From contig JBEIDK010000134.1 in the NCBI GenBank assembly GCA_040383485.1, positions 1 through 9,000 on the forward strand: DNA of 9,000 nt. Reading direction: 5' to 3'. Under the pieces are notes generated by a model, which saw only the letters and a program-made list of their open reading frames with translations, did not search any database and was not told the origin of the DNA. Shown piece after piece: positions 1 through 7,409 of this stretch. Source of the DNA: JBEIDK01 sp040383485 (GTDB taxonomy: Bacteria; Bacteroidota; Bacteroidia; UBA4408). Each line of letters begins with the position of its first letter. The first letter of the stretch is position 1. The position numbers and the translations under genes were made by a program.

Positions 1-488
1 AATCCAAGCATGGTAAGGGCTTGCAATGCTTCTTCACGATTTTTGTTATGCGCCAACAAGGCGTTAAGGGTTCCTTGAGGTGCATTTGCTTTTCCAACTT
101 TATCTTTAAGCTCAATAATTATACGCTGGGCTGTTTTTTCACCAATGCCTTTTATACTTCTGAGCATAGCTAAATTGCCTCCTAGTATTGCATTGCGCAT
201 TTCTGTAGGATTTAATGATGATAGCATCATTCTTGCTGTATTGCAACCTACACCATTAACAGAAATAAGTTGTGAAAACAATAACCTTTCATCCTCATCG
301 TAAAAACCATATAAGGTATGTGAGTCCTCTTTTATAGAGAGGTATGTAAGTAACCTGCCAAATTCTTTTTTTGAAATTGCCGAATAAGTAAATAGCGATA
401 TATGAACCATATATCCAACTCCTACACATTCAACAATGACATGTGTTGGTGTAATTTCGGTATATTTTCCGTTTAAGTGATGAATCAT
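1..488 (-). CDS. ruvA: Holliday junction branch migration protein RuvA (3' end outside window)
   Basis: RuvA binds the four-way Holliday junction as a tetramer and loads the RuvB motor during recombinational repair; it acts in the cytoplasm on DNA. The frame is open from the ATG at 488 to the window edge, giving 162 residues. The N-terminal OB-fold region has the usual opening (MIHHLNGK, then a VECVGVGYMV stretch at about 19-28). Two helix-hairpin-helix motifs follow: SVNGVG at 76-81 and SIKGIG at 111-116, the second leading into EKTAQRIIIELKDK. The RuvB-binding C-terminal domain begins near residue 145 and is cut by the window edge; about 30-40 residues should be missing by family length. 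The frame stays open upstream to a stop at 573-575, but 488 is the only ATG giving a normal RuvA N-terminus. The gene lies 109 bp downstream of rel on the same strand. Identification is firm. Confidence 0.95.
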   Translation of the reverse strand, partial: MIHHLNGKYTEITPTHVIVECVGVGYMVHISLFTYSAISKKEFGRLLTYLSIKEDSHTLYGFYDEDERLLFSQLISVNGVGCNTARMMLSSLNPTEMRNAILGGNLAMLRSIKGIGEKTAQRIIIELKDKVGKANAPQGTLNALLAHNKNREEALQALTMLG

Positions 489-507
489 GCCATTTTTTTT
501 GGGATGG

Positions 508-515
508 CGAATATA
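508..515 (-). promoter_or_regulatory. candidate -10 element before ruvA (TATATTCG)
   Basis: The minus strand reads TATATTCG, one base off the Bacteroidota -10 consensus TAnnTTTG. A start site about 7 bases on would leave a leader of roughly a dozen bases before the ATG at 488. I see no TTTG -33 element at the right spacing, so this is a weak, motif-only call. If real, ruvA can be transcribed independently of rel. Confidence 0.3.
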
Positions 516-597
516 GTACTTTTCTTGTTTGGTAAAAGCTTTAAAAAATGGAAAAAAAATAGAGCTTAACGTTTAGAATAATTCCAAACAAAAAACA

Positions 598-2829
598 CTA
601 CTCTGTATCCATTCGATAGGCATTAACTACACCAGGCACACGTTTTAGTTTTTTAATGAGTGCATCAAGATGGTGGGTATCGAATACATAAACCGATATT
701 TTACCTTCGAAAACTCCATCATCAGTATCAAAACTTATAGCACGCATGTTTACATTATATTCATTACTAATTATTTTGGTAATGTTGTTTACAATTCCTA
801 TTTCATCGGTACCTGTAACTGTAATACCAGCCAAAAATGAAATTTTTTCGTTTACTGTCCATTTTGCTTTAACAATACGATTGCCATAGCTACTCATCAG
901 TTTAAGTCCTGCTGCACAATTGGTTCTATGTATCATTATACCTTGTTCAGTAACAAAACCAAAAACATCGTCTCCTTTAATAGGGTGACAACAATCTGAA
1001 AATTTATAGGCCAAACTTTTTTGTTTTTCATCAAGCATCAATGCTTCTTGCTTACCTGTAATTTCTTTAACCATCTGCTCGAATGGCTTAATGTCTTTTT
1101 TCGGAAACAAAAATGCAGCTTTACCATCGGTAGCAGTAATAATATATTTTTTTAGTGAAGCAATATCAATTGCCTTAACAGCAATTCTGTAGAACAATTC
1201 AGTATCATTACTAAAATTAAAGTGCCTTAGTATTTTATTTGTATTGCTAAGTGAATCTTCAATATTTAGTTGCTCTAATTTTTTGCGAAAAATTATTTTT
1301 CCGTCCTTTGCTTTTTCCTTTTTAAAGTCGCGTAAATATTCTTTAATTTTTGTTTTGGCTCTGGCAGTTATTACAAAGTTTAGCCATTCTTCTTTAGGAG
1401 TTTGCTTATTGGAAGTTAGTATTTCTATTTGGTCTCCGCTGTGTAATTTGTAACTTAATGGAACTAATTTATTATTGGCTTTTGCTCCTAAACAGGTGTC
1501 TCCGATATGGGTATGAATTTCATAAGCAAAATCGAGGGCAGTAGCTCCGTTAGGCAGTCTTTTTAATTCTCCTTTAGGTGTAAATGCAAAAATTTCTTCT
1601 GAGAATAATTGTAGTTTTACGTCATCAACAAAGTCAAGTGCATTTGTATCGGCGCTTTCAAGCACTTCGCGTATTTTTCTAATCCATTCATCAAGAGCAG
1701 TTTCTTTAACACCGTCTTTATCTTTATATTTCCAATGAGCTGCATATCCTTTTTCTGCAATATCATCCATTCTAACAGAACGAATTTGTACTTCAACCCA
1801 TTTATTATCGGGGCCAAGTAAGGTTGTATGTAAACTTTCGTAGCCATTAGTTCTTGGAGTAGAAATCCAATCGCGTGTGCGAAACCTATTTGATTGGTAC
1901 AAATCTGTCAATAGTGAAAATATACCGAAACATTGTGTTTTCTCTTCTTCAAGGGTAGGAGGGTCAACAATAATTCGAATGGCAAAAACATCAAATACCT
2001 CTTCAAAAGGTATATTTTGTTTTTTCATTTTTTCCCAAATAGAGTGTATTGACTTTACACGTCCTTTTATATTAAATTTATAGCCTCTTTCGGTGAGTAA
2101 ATTAATGATTGGCAGACTAAATTTATTGATATATCTGTTACGTTCTTTTTGTGTTGCAGCAAGTTTTTCATCAAGCATCTGATAAACTTCAGGATCCTTA
2201 TACTTAAGCGCTAAATCTTCAAGCTCATTTTTAATGGAATATAAACCCAACCTATGAGCAAGAGGAGCATATAAGAATGAAGTTTCTGAAGCAATTTTAA
2301 GTTGCTTCTCACGTTTCATGCTATCCAATGTCCTCATGTTATGGAGTCTATCGGCAAGTTTTATGAGAATTACCCTAACATCATCACTTAGGGTTAGTAA
2401 CATTTTTCTGAAGTTCTCGGCTTGTATGGAAGAGTTTTCGTCAATAATAACCCCTGAAATTTTGGTTAGTCCATCAATAATTTGCATTATTTTCACGCCA
2501 AACATTCCCTTAATTTCATCGAGGGTAACCTCTGTATCCTCTACTACATCATGCAAAAGAGCACAAACTACTGCAGTAGGCCCCAAGCCAATTTCATCAA
2601 CAACAATTTGCGCTACAGCAATGGGATGATAAATATATGGCTCACCAGTTTTTCTTCGCATATCGCTGTGCTGGTCAACAGCAAGGTCAAATGCTTTGCG
2701 AATCATTAGTTTATCGCCTTTCTCAAGCTTACCTTTCAATGAACGCAAAAGGGCTCTGTATCTGCTTAGTATTTCTTTTTTCTCTTGTTCTAAATCTAAT
2801 TTATATGGAGTACTGGCGTTTTCTGCCAT
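598..2829 (-). CDS. rel: bifunctional (p)ppGpp synthetase/hydrolase, RelA/SpoT family
   Basis: This long RSH enzyme makes (p)ppGpp from ATP and GTP/GDP in starvation and hydrolyses it again, setting the stringent response at the ribosome. Its 743 residues show the complete RSH order. The HD hydrolase domain comes first, with H68, H93-D94 in HDVVEDT (93-99), and D160 in LADRLHNMR. The synthetase domain has the R257/K259 basic loop, D280, GYESLHT (329-335) and E346 in EVQIR. A TGS domain spans about 411-473. A cysteine-rich zinc-finger/CC region has C613, C614, H615 and C638. An ACT domain spans about 664-743. Because hydrolase and synthetase residues are both intact, the enzyme should be bifunctional, the normal situation when a genome has one Rel. 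The ATG at 2829 gives a standard N-terminus. No clear -10 motif is visible upstream; TACATTAG at 2869-2862 is the nearest match and is weak. The gene is undamaged. Confidence 0.97.
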   Translation of the reverse strand: MAENASTPYKLDLEQEKKEILSRYRALLRSLKGKLEKGDKLMIRKAFDLAVDQHSDMRRKTGEPYIYHPIAVAQIVVDEIGLGPTAVVCALLHDVVEDTEVTLDEIKGMFGVKIMQIIDGLTKISGVIIDENSSIQAENFRKMLLTLSDDVRVILIKLADRLHNMRTLDSMKREKQLKIASETSFLYAPLAHRLGLYSIKNELEDLALKYKDPEVYQMLDEKLAATQKERNRYINKFSLPIINLLTERGYKFNIKGRVKSIHSIWEKMKKQNIPFEEVFDVFAIRIIVDPPTLEEEKTQCFGIFSLLTDLYQSNRFRTRDWISTPRTNGYESLHTTLLGPDNKWVEVQIRSVRMDDIAEKGYAAHWKYKDKDGVKETALDEWIRKIREVLESADTNALDFVDDVKLQLFSEEIFAFTPKGELKRLPNGATALDFAYEIHTHIGDTCLGAKANNKLVPLSYKLHSGDQIEILTSNKQTPKEEWLNFVITARAKTKIKEYLRDFKKEKAKDGKIIFRKKLEQLNIEDSLSNTNKILRHFNFSNDTELFYRIAVKAIDIASLKKYIITATDGKAAFLFPKKDIKPFEQMVKEITGKQEALMLDEKQKSLAYKFSDCCHPIKGDDVFGFVTEQGIMIHRTNCAAGLKLMSSYGNRIVKAKWTVNEKISFLAGITVTGTDEIGIVNNITKIISNEYNVNMRAISFDTDDGVFEGKISVYVFDTHHLDALIKKLKRVPGVVNAYRMDTE

Positions 2830-3231
2830 AGCTAATATTGGATTTTTTTATGTTTAGTTTGCTAATGTAAAATAAATATTATTTTAAGATTGTATTTAAT
2901 TAGTAGAACATCAAAAAGTTATTTGGAAATATTATCTACCTTTTTTTTGATGAAAAGTTTCTAAAATGTTGGTTTTACTCTTTTTTTTGTTTGTACCGTC
3001 GCAATTTTTGAATTGAATAAAATTTATACCATAAAGATGTTTTTCTAATTCCTCGGAACATTATTCATAGCAAAACGCAATGTGATTAAATTGAAAAACT
3101 AGAAAGAATGAGGCCGGTAAAGCCCTGAATGAAAATGCATGAAAACATCGTTGATTCTTATTTTCTTGGTAGATAATAGTAATGGGTTTAAACATTTGGT
3201 TTTATTAGTGTTTTTGCTTTTTGAGGGCTGG
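2830..3231. other. 400 bp intergenic gap between sanA-like gene and rel
   Basis: This stretch is very AT-rich, with two T8 runs (near 2940 and 2980) and no reading frame that looks protein-like on either strand. A short open stretch on the plus strand around 3090-3130 (residues KLERMRPVKP before a stop) is too short to support. I see no hairpin strong enough to call a terminator for the upstream gene. It presumably carries the rel promoter on the minus strand. Confidence 0.5.
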
Positions 3232-3879
3232 TTAATTAATAATAATTTTTTGTCCAATATATTTGGGTTCAGATTTAATTATAACATCTATGTAAGCCTT
3301 TGTTCTTGCAAAAAATTCTCTAACATTAGTAGCAAGTGTGATATGAGATGTAACATCTTTTGCGTTAAATCCGAAAGCATCTAGTCCTAGTTTTCTTGCA
3401 ATATAAACTGCTCTTTGTGTATGGAATTCTTGAGAAATAATTAAAAATTTCTGTTGTCCAAAAATTAGGTTACATCTAATTATTGAATCATATGTTCTAA
3501 AACCTGCATAATCAAGAAAAATTACACTTTCCGGAATTCCTCTTTTTAAAAGGGCTATCTTCATGTCGAGGGGTTCATTATAACTTTTGGTGCTATTGTC
3601 GCCACTAACAATTATATACTTTATTTTGCCTGCTTTAAACAATAAAACAGTTGCATCAATTCTGAATTTGAAAAACTGATTGTCAAGGCCATTCTTTAGT
3701 TTTTGACTTGTACCCAACAATAAACCAACATTGAAGTTTTCTAATAAATTAATATCACTGCATATTAACTTCTCACTATAATTATTGATTTTTTTATTGG
3801 AATAAACTGTAAATGCAAGTAATAACTGTGCAAGAATAAAAAGGATAGCTACTTTTTGTTTTCTGGAGAACTTTTTCAT
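3232..3879 (-). CDS. SanA/YdcF-like DUF218 membrane protein
   Basis: This is a 215-residue protein of the SanA branch of the DUF218 family. E. coli SanA is an inner-membrane protein linked to the envelope barrier against vancomycin at high temperature; its biochemical activity is unclear. Residues 1-8 are basic and 9-27 form a single membrane segment, placing the rest outside the cytoplasm. The family motifs come in order: VGLLLGTS (51-58), a GLDNQFFKFRI stretch (64-74), VSGDNS (91-96), YNEP (100-103), DYAGFRTYDS (123-132), ISQEFHTQRA (148-157), a REFFAR element (187-192), and EPKYIG near the end. The conserved Gly, Asp, Asn, Arg and His positions are all present and the length is normal (E. 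coli SanA is slightly longer). It starts 40 bp after the stop of the GH16-like lipoprotein on the same strand, so the two are probably co-transcribed and share an envelope role. The family call is firm; the cellular role is inferred. Confidence 0.88.
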   Translation of the reverse strand: MKKFSRKQKVAILFILAQLLLAFTVYSNKKINNYSEKLICSDINLLENFNVGLLLGTSQKLKNGLDNQFFKFRIDATVLLFKAGKIKYIIVSGDNSTKSYNEPLDMKIALLKRGIPESVIFLDYAGFRTYDSIIRCNLIFGQQKFLIISQEFHTQRAVYIARKLGLDAFGFNAKDVTSHITLATNVREFFARTKAYIDVIIKSEPKYIGQKIIIN

Positions 3880-3919
3880 CCTAAATCAGGAATATAGTTA
3901 TTTATACTTGAATCAATTC

Positions 3920-5911
3920 TTATTCTATTTCAATACTAAACACTTTTCCAACCAAATCTTTTTTAGGAAAAGGAATAAGTTCTTGTTTAAATGGAATTAC
4001 CGGCCACCACTCACTCATGTGATATTCTTGTGTGATTAGCATTACCATTTGGTTATTAGGAATGTTGGTATAATCATCATTCATATAACCTATTTCTCTC
4101 ATGTTATTTTTATCAGCACCAATTCTCCAAATTATTTCGCCAGGTTTCCATTCTATTTGATAGTAGTAATACTCCTTACCAAATAATTCAGCGTTTTTAT
4201 CTTCATGACGCATGGTTAAAGCTTGATAATAATCTGCCCAACGATTGGCTTCAAACTTTTTATTTAAATGTGGAACGCTATCAACACCACTAAAGTATTT
4301 TTTAGGATCTTTGTTGCATAAGTCCCAATTTGTTAGCGCTACAATAATATTACTATTCTTTTGGTCGTCTATTTTTTGAGGTATATTATTTTTATATGAT
4401 TGGTCTGGCCAATTTTTACTTGCTTTTACAATTTCAAAATCAATTTCGGAATATGACGTATTTGTAATTCTTGGAGCATCGGCTGAATATGATCCTTTTT
4501 CAGTGTAACCTGTTTCCGTTATTCTTCTATTATTCCATTGGTCCTTGTCTTGATAAAGCAACCAAACAGCATTTGTAAGCCCGTTCCACACATTGGTTGC
4601 ATTAAGTAAAGATGGAAATTTAACCTTAGCGGTAATTTTTCCATAGGTAAATCCAACTCTTGTTTTAACACCAATATTTCTTTTTTCAGCCAATTCAAGG
4701 TTGTTGTTACCCTTATTAATTAATTCTATGTAGTTATTTTTTTGCTTAATGTATTCGCATGGTTTGCTACCATAGTGAATGTTTTGAGGCTTAAGCTTTA
4801 GTGATTTAGTATCATTAGATAAATAATCTGAAAGGGTATACTCATTGGCATCCAAATCACTAATAAGTGGAATTGTTGGTATTTTATGTTCATTGATTGT
4901 TGAATGATAGTTCTCTTCGAATAGTGCGTTATTAAACTTATCGTCTGACTCATTACATTCATTACAAAAATTGGACTTATCAATATTTGGTGGGCGTTCA
5001 TTTGAGTTGATGTAAATCCCTTTTTCGGGGGTGATAATTGTTTTTAAACTCAGTTTATTTTCAAAATAAAAAGTACTTATTCCTTTAGTTGAATCGGGAT
5101 TTACATTGTATTTAAAATAATAAAAAGGATTTACAAAATAGCCATCGGGGCCTAACTGTGAAATATTTTGAATGTAGGTCGGTATTTTAGATAGTCCTTC
5201 ATCATCAGCAATTACAAGTATAAAATCATAGTTACCCATGCGAGGATTTCTTTTCCACCTGTTATTCGAATTACCTTTATTCAACTCAGAGGTAATTACC
5301 CATTTGGCATCTAAATACAATTGTTCCTCTAAACTTTTATTTCCATCGGCAGCTTTCTTTTTAATGGCATTCAACCATTCTGGAGTTCCTTTAATGCTGT
5401 TAATTTTTTCTTGAATTGCGGACTCAGAGATTTTAAATTTTGTAAACTCTTGACCAAAATATTTTTCTTCATTTCTAGGGTTTCCAACAATTCTAAATGA
5501 ATCAAGTACATCAATATCATTAGAGTTTTCATCGGTTTCCAACTCTTTAAATCCAATTTCAGTAGTTTCCCATGAACCATAGAAGTTTTCGGAACAAAGT
5601 TTGTTATATAACGATGAACTATCAACATTTAAGGGATATTGGTAAGATGAATTTTGATAGTAAATTTTGTAATAGTATTTATTTTTTTCGGGGTTCTTTA
5701 TTGTAAATTTAAAATTGAAAAAACCATTATCTGTTTGTCTACTAGATGGTACGATGATACCCTTGCTCAATGCATCCTTTAAATCAACATTTAATATATT
5801 TGATTCTTCCTTTAGGTTATTCAATACTTCTATGTTTTGAATGCTAAATTTATTGCAAGCAATACAAGAAAACAAAACAAATATTATGACTATGAGCTTA
5901 AACTTTTGCAT
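3920..5911 (-). CDS. GH16-like lipoprotein with a large uncharacterised N-terminal region
   Basis: This 663-residue protein is exported. It has basic residues, a hydrophobic core (6-18) and a cysteine pair, FSCIAC, so the lipid anchor is probably C19 (followed by N-K), with C16 as the alternative. Residues about 25-400 match nothing I recognise. They are Asn/Lys/Tyr-rich and include a CNEC pair (C316, C319). The C-terminal third looks like a glycoside hydrolase family 16 jelly roll: YGKITAKVKFP (423-433) resembles the strand preceding the active site, SEIDFE (488-493) is the ExDxE catalytic signature (nucleophile E489, D491, acid/base E493), and QIEWKPGEIIWRIG (585-598) matches the family's IEW-x-P-x-x-I-x-W strand. 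GH16 enzymes cleave beta-1,3/1,4-glucans or galactans such as laminarin, agar or carrageenan; the substrate cannot be read here. No SusC/SusD pair is adjacent, so this is not an obvious polysaccharide-utilisation locus. The SanA-like gene follows after 40 bp. Confidence 0.75.
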   Translation of the reverse strand: MQKFKLIVIIFVLFSCIACNKFSIQNIEVLNNLKEESNILNVDLKDALSKGIIVPSSRQTDNGFFNFKFTIKNPEKNKYYYKIYYQNSSYQYPLNVDSSSLYNKLCSENFYGSWETTEIGFKELETDENSNDIDVLDSFRIVGNPRNEEKYFGQEFTKFKISESAIQEKINSIKGTPEWLNAIKKKAADGNKSLEEQLYLDAKWVITSELNKGNSNNRWKRNPRMGNYDFILVIADDEGLSKIPTYIQNISQLGPDGYFVNPFYYFKYNVNPDSTKGISTFYFENKLSLKTIITPEKGIYINSNERPPNIDKSNFCNECNESDDKFNNALFEENYHSTINEHKIPTIPLISDLDANEYTLSDYLSNDTKSLKLKPQNIHYGSKPCEYIKQKNNYIELINKGNNNLELAEKRNIGVKTRVGFTYGKITAKVKFPSLLNATNVWNGLTNAVWLLYQDKDQWNNRRITETGYTEKGSYSADAPRITNTSYSEIDFEIVKASKNWPDQSYKNNIPQKIDDQKNSNIIVALTNWDLCNKDPKKYFSGVDSVPHLNKKFEANRWADYYQALTMRHEDKNAELFGKEYYYYQIEWKPGEIIWRIGADKNNMREIGYMNDDYTNIPNNQMVMLITQEYHMSEWWPVIPFKQELIPFPKKDLVGKVFSIEIE

Positions 5912-5984
5912 GGTATTTTAACTTTTAAAAGTGGGTATAATATTAATAAATAGTTCAATTATAGTTTCAATTTGAAATAAGAAG

Positions 5985-5992
5985 CAAACTTA
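5985..5992 (-). promoter_or_regulatory. candidate -10 element before the GH16-like gene (TAAGTTTG)
   Basis: The minus strand reads TAAGTTTG, an exact match to the Bacteroidota -10 consensus TAnnTTTG. It would put the transcript start near 5977, about 65 bases before the ATG at 5911. No TTTG lies at the expected 17-23 base spacing upstream; the nearest is only about 6 bases away. This would be the promoter of the GH16/SanA pair. It is a motif match only. Confidence 0.35.
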
Positions 5993-6152
5993 TTTTAGCA
6001 AAATAGACTTTACATTGAGGCCGCATTCTAAATAATTTATTATCTATATCGCTACATTATTATATTATTAATTATTTAAGAGCGTAATAAAAATAGATTG
6101 GTAATGACAAAAATATCATTAATCAAATAGCTTTAATCTAATGGAGATTTAA

Positions 6153-6260
6153 AAACTTGACTTTTCAAACAAAAACGACTGGCCACAACAATTCGCTAGG
6201 TTCAAAGACAACCTTGAAAGATTTACGAAATATTTTCAGACTAAAATTGCTGGATTATGA
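6153..6260 (+). pseudogene. probable 3' remnant of a protein gene
   Basis: Between an in-frame TAA (6150-6152) and a TGA (6258-6260), 35 codons read like the end of a real protein: KLDFSNKNDWPQQF, then a charged amphipathic run with KDNLERFTKYFQ. There is no usable start, and further stops lie upstream in the same frame, so at most a 3' end survives. The W-P followed by a charged helix reminded me of the C-termini of DUF4268-type proteins, but that is only an impression. The stop codon falls inside the outer arm of the inverted repeat starting at 6251. It could be chance coding-like sequence; a translated search of the 35 residues would settle it. Confidence 0.3.
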
Positions 6261-6317
6261 GCCCCCACTGGCATTGATTTGCAATCAATAGCATTTAAAA
6301 GTGGATTTATAATCCAC
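6251..6317. repeat. paired GATT-N3-AATC hairpins inside an outer inverted repeat
   Basis: Two perfect 7 bp palindromes with 3-base loops sit 11 bases apart: ATTGATT-TGC-AATCAAT (6273-6289) and GTGGATT-TAT-AATCCAC (6301-6317). Both have the core GATT-N3-AATC with a different outer stem. In addition TGGATTAT (6251-6258) is the reverse complement of ATAATCCA (6309-6316). An 8 bp outer stem can therefore form in competition with the second hairpin, enclosing the GC-rich GAGCCCCCACTGGC block and the first hairpin. No T-run follows, so this is not a simple terminator. Paired short palindromes of this form resemble REP-like elements mobilised by RAYT (IS200-like) transposases, which occur in Bacteroidota; no such transposase is in the window. 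Confidence 0.7.
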
Positions 6318-7131
6318 AGAAAAAACAAAACGGCGCAACCTGTAAAGTCGCTAAAAAAGTAGGAGGTGAATAAATAAATACACAAATTACGCAACAAATA
6401 GCAATATGTATAATTTTTAAATTTACAATTTCACTCACCCTCAAACCCATGCCATAGCAAAGCTTAAGCATCAGCCTATGTTTTAGATTTTCGGTAACCT
6501 CAAACAATTTTTTTATATCCTTATCGTTGATAACCTTTGGTAAAGTGCTAGGTTTTTTAGGGCGAGGAATATCAATCATAAAATCAGATTGCTTGAGTAC
6601 CTGTTCAAAGTAAAATTTAATAGCGTTAATGCGTGAGTTAAGCTGAAACTCCTTTATTTTTAGATTGTTGATGCAATACAACAAATAACTTTTTACTTTT
6701 TCTGAACTAATATCTTTAACAGGATGCTCTTTAAGCGCATATAACAGCTGCGAAAATTCAACCATATAAGTGCGCTGAGTATTTATGCTGTATGATTTAA
6801 GTTTAAGTTCAGCAACAAAATCATTCAAGGCAATTTGATTCACCGAATGAATATACATCAAAACCGATTTAGAACTAACTACGTTATGTAAACCAGCTAA
6901 CGCTTTATTTTCGGCCGAGGCAACCACATACCAAAAGCGTTTAGATTGACTCCACAACACATTCTTAAAATGCAATTTGAGATGCGCTAGTAAATTGGCA
7001 TTAATGCCAAACCTAAACCCAATAATTGATTTATTGCGATGCACATCCAGTTGAATATTGTAATTACTAGCCTGAAACATACCTGCGTATTTTGAATATC
7101 TTTTTACAAATAAAACAAAAAAATAACACAA
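6307..7131 (-). pseudogene. truncated tyrosine recombinase/integrase (IntI-like), catalytic domain lost
   Basis: The frame is open for 274 codons, but the real start is probably M18 at 7080, as the first 17 residues look like translated promoter DNA. From M18 it has the N-terminal extension seen in Bacteroidota integrases (HRNKSIIGFRF at 31-41, WSQSKRFWYVV at 60-70), a SAM-like core-binding domain (about 98-190, including SYSINTQRTY), then PRPKKPSTLPKVINDKDIKKLF and LCYGMGLRVSEIVNLKI. This includes the first catalytic arginine, R231. Homology stops at about residue 240-243 (near 6405-6412). The last ~32 residues are a Cys/Phe-rich run unlike any recombinase and end in the hairpin repeat. The catalytic lysine, HxxR, His/Trp and tyrosine are absent; roughly 130-150 residues are missing. 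It cannot recombine DNA by itself. The gene points away from the accessory genes at 7410 onward, as an integron integrase does relative to its cassettes. Confidence 0.82.
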
Positions 7132-7409
7132 AATACGTAAGTCATAAAAAATAGCCTTAAACCTTAACCTGATTAACTTTTAAATATATTTTGATATTTG
7201 AAATAAAAATTAGTACTTGCGTATATTAAAGAGTTAGCGGTCATTGTAAAGGACGACAGTGCAAACATGAAACGACAATAAAAAGAAAATGATACTTTTG
7301 AAAAATAGAAACCAACGCTTCGTAAAATTAAAAGAGGTGCAAGCCAGCCCACAAGCCGACACAATTGCACCACATTTAATTTTACCCAACGCACCTAAAA
7401 CGCACAGAC
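7132..7409. other. structured leader between recombinase remnant and SPFH gene
   Basis: This is a non-coding stretch with distinct parts. Positions 7141-7210 are AT-rich, with CCTTAA occurring twice. Positions 7233-7266 can fold as an imperfect hairpin: GTTAGC pairs with GCAAAC apart from one A·A mismatch, and ATTGT pairs with ACAGT including one G·T, with a GGTC bulge and an AAAGGACG loop. Positions 7330-7409 are noticeably richer in C and A on the plus strand, and AACGCAC is repeated with an 11-base period (7388-7394 and 7399-7405) just before the ATG at 7410. From memory, leaders of this flavour precede accessory genes in other Bacteroidota, but I cannot verify that here. It may be an untranslated leader, a recombination site or both. 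Confidence 0.5.
7293..7300 (+). promoter_or_regulatory. candidate -10 element before the SPFH gene (TACTTTTG)
   Basis: TACTTTTG is an exact match to the Bacteroidota -10 consensus TAnnTTTG. A transcript starting near 7307 would have a leader of about 100 bases carrying the AACGCAC repeats and no Shine-Dalgarno sequence. No TTTG is present at the expected -33 spacing. This is a motif match only. Confidence 0.35.

Larger units (their letters stand above)
5912..6306. other. 395 bp non-coding stretch holding a gene remnant and repeats
   Basis: From right to left this stretch holds part of the paired hairpins (listed separately), a short decayed coding fragment on the plus strand (6153-6260), a very AT-rich segment around 6030-6120 with no structure I trust, and the candidate promoter of the GH16-like gene. 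No complete gene is present. It marks the boundary between the all-minus chromosomal block and the recombinase/accessory region. Confidence 0.5.

Noticed and set aside
1244..2831. Several short plus-strand open frames and one minus-strand frame inside rel.
   Set aside because: All lie within the intact Rel coding sequence, in other frames, and have no recognisable protein features.
3139..3384. An 81-codon plus-strand open frame overlapping the end of the sanA-like gene.
   Set aside because: Most of it is antisense to a well-supported gene and its translation is low-complexity Leu/Phe/Asn sequence with no family features.
6251..6317. A rho-independent terminator for the recombinase.
   Set aside because: The stems are short and AT-rich and no T-run follows on either strand; the paired, shared-core design fits a repeat element better.
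6361..6369. A perfect Shine-Dalgarno-like AGGAGGTGA on the plus strand.
   Set aside because: No ATG, GTG or TTG follows at usable spacing with an open frame, and this type of organism rarely uses such sites; it is probably coincidental.
7233..7390. A classical integron attC site, from GTTAGCG (7233-7239) and ACCCAAC (7384-7390).
   Set aside because: GTTAGCG does not fit GTTRRRY, and the boxes occur in the reverse order to an attC on either strand, so the standard site is not supported.
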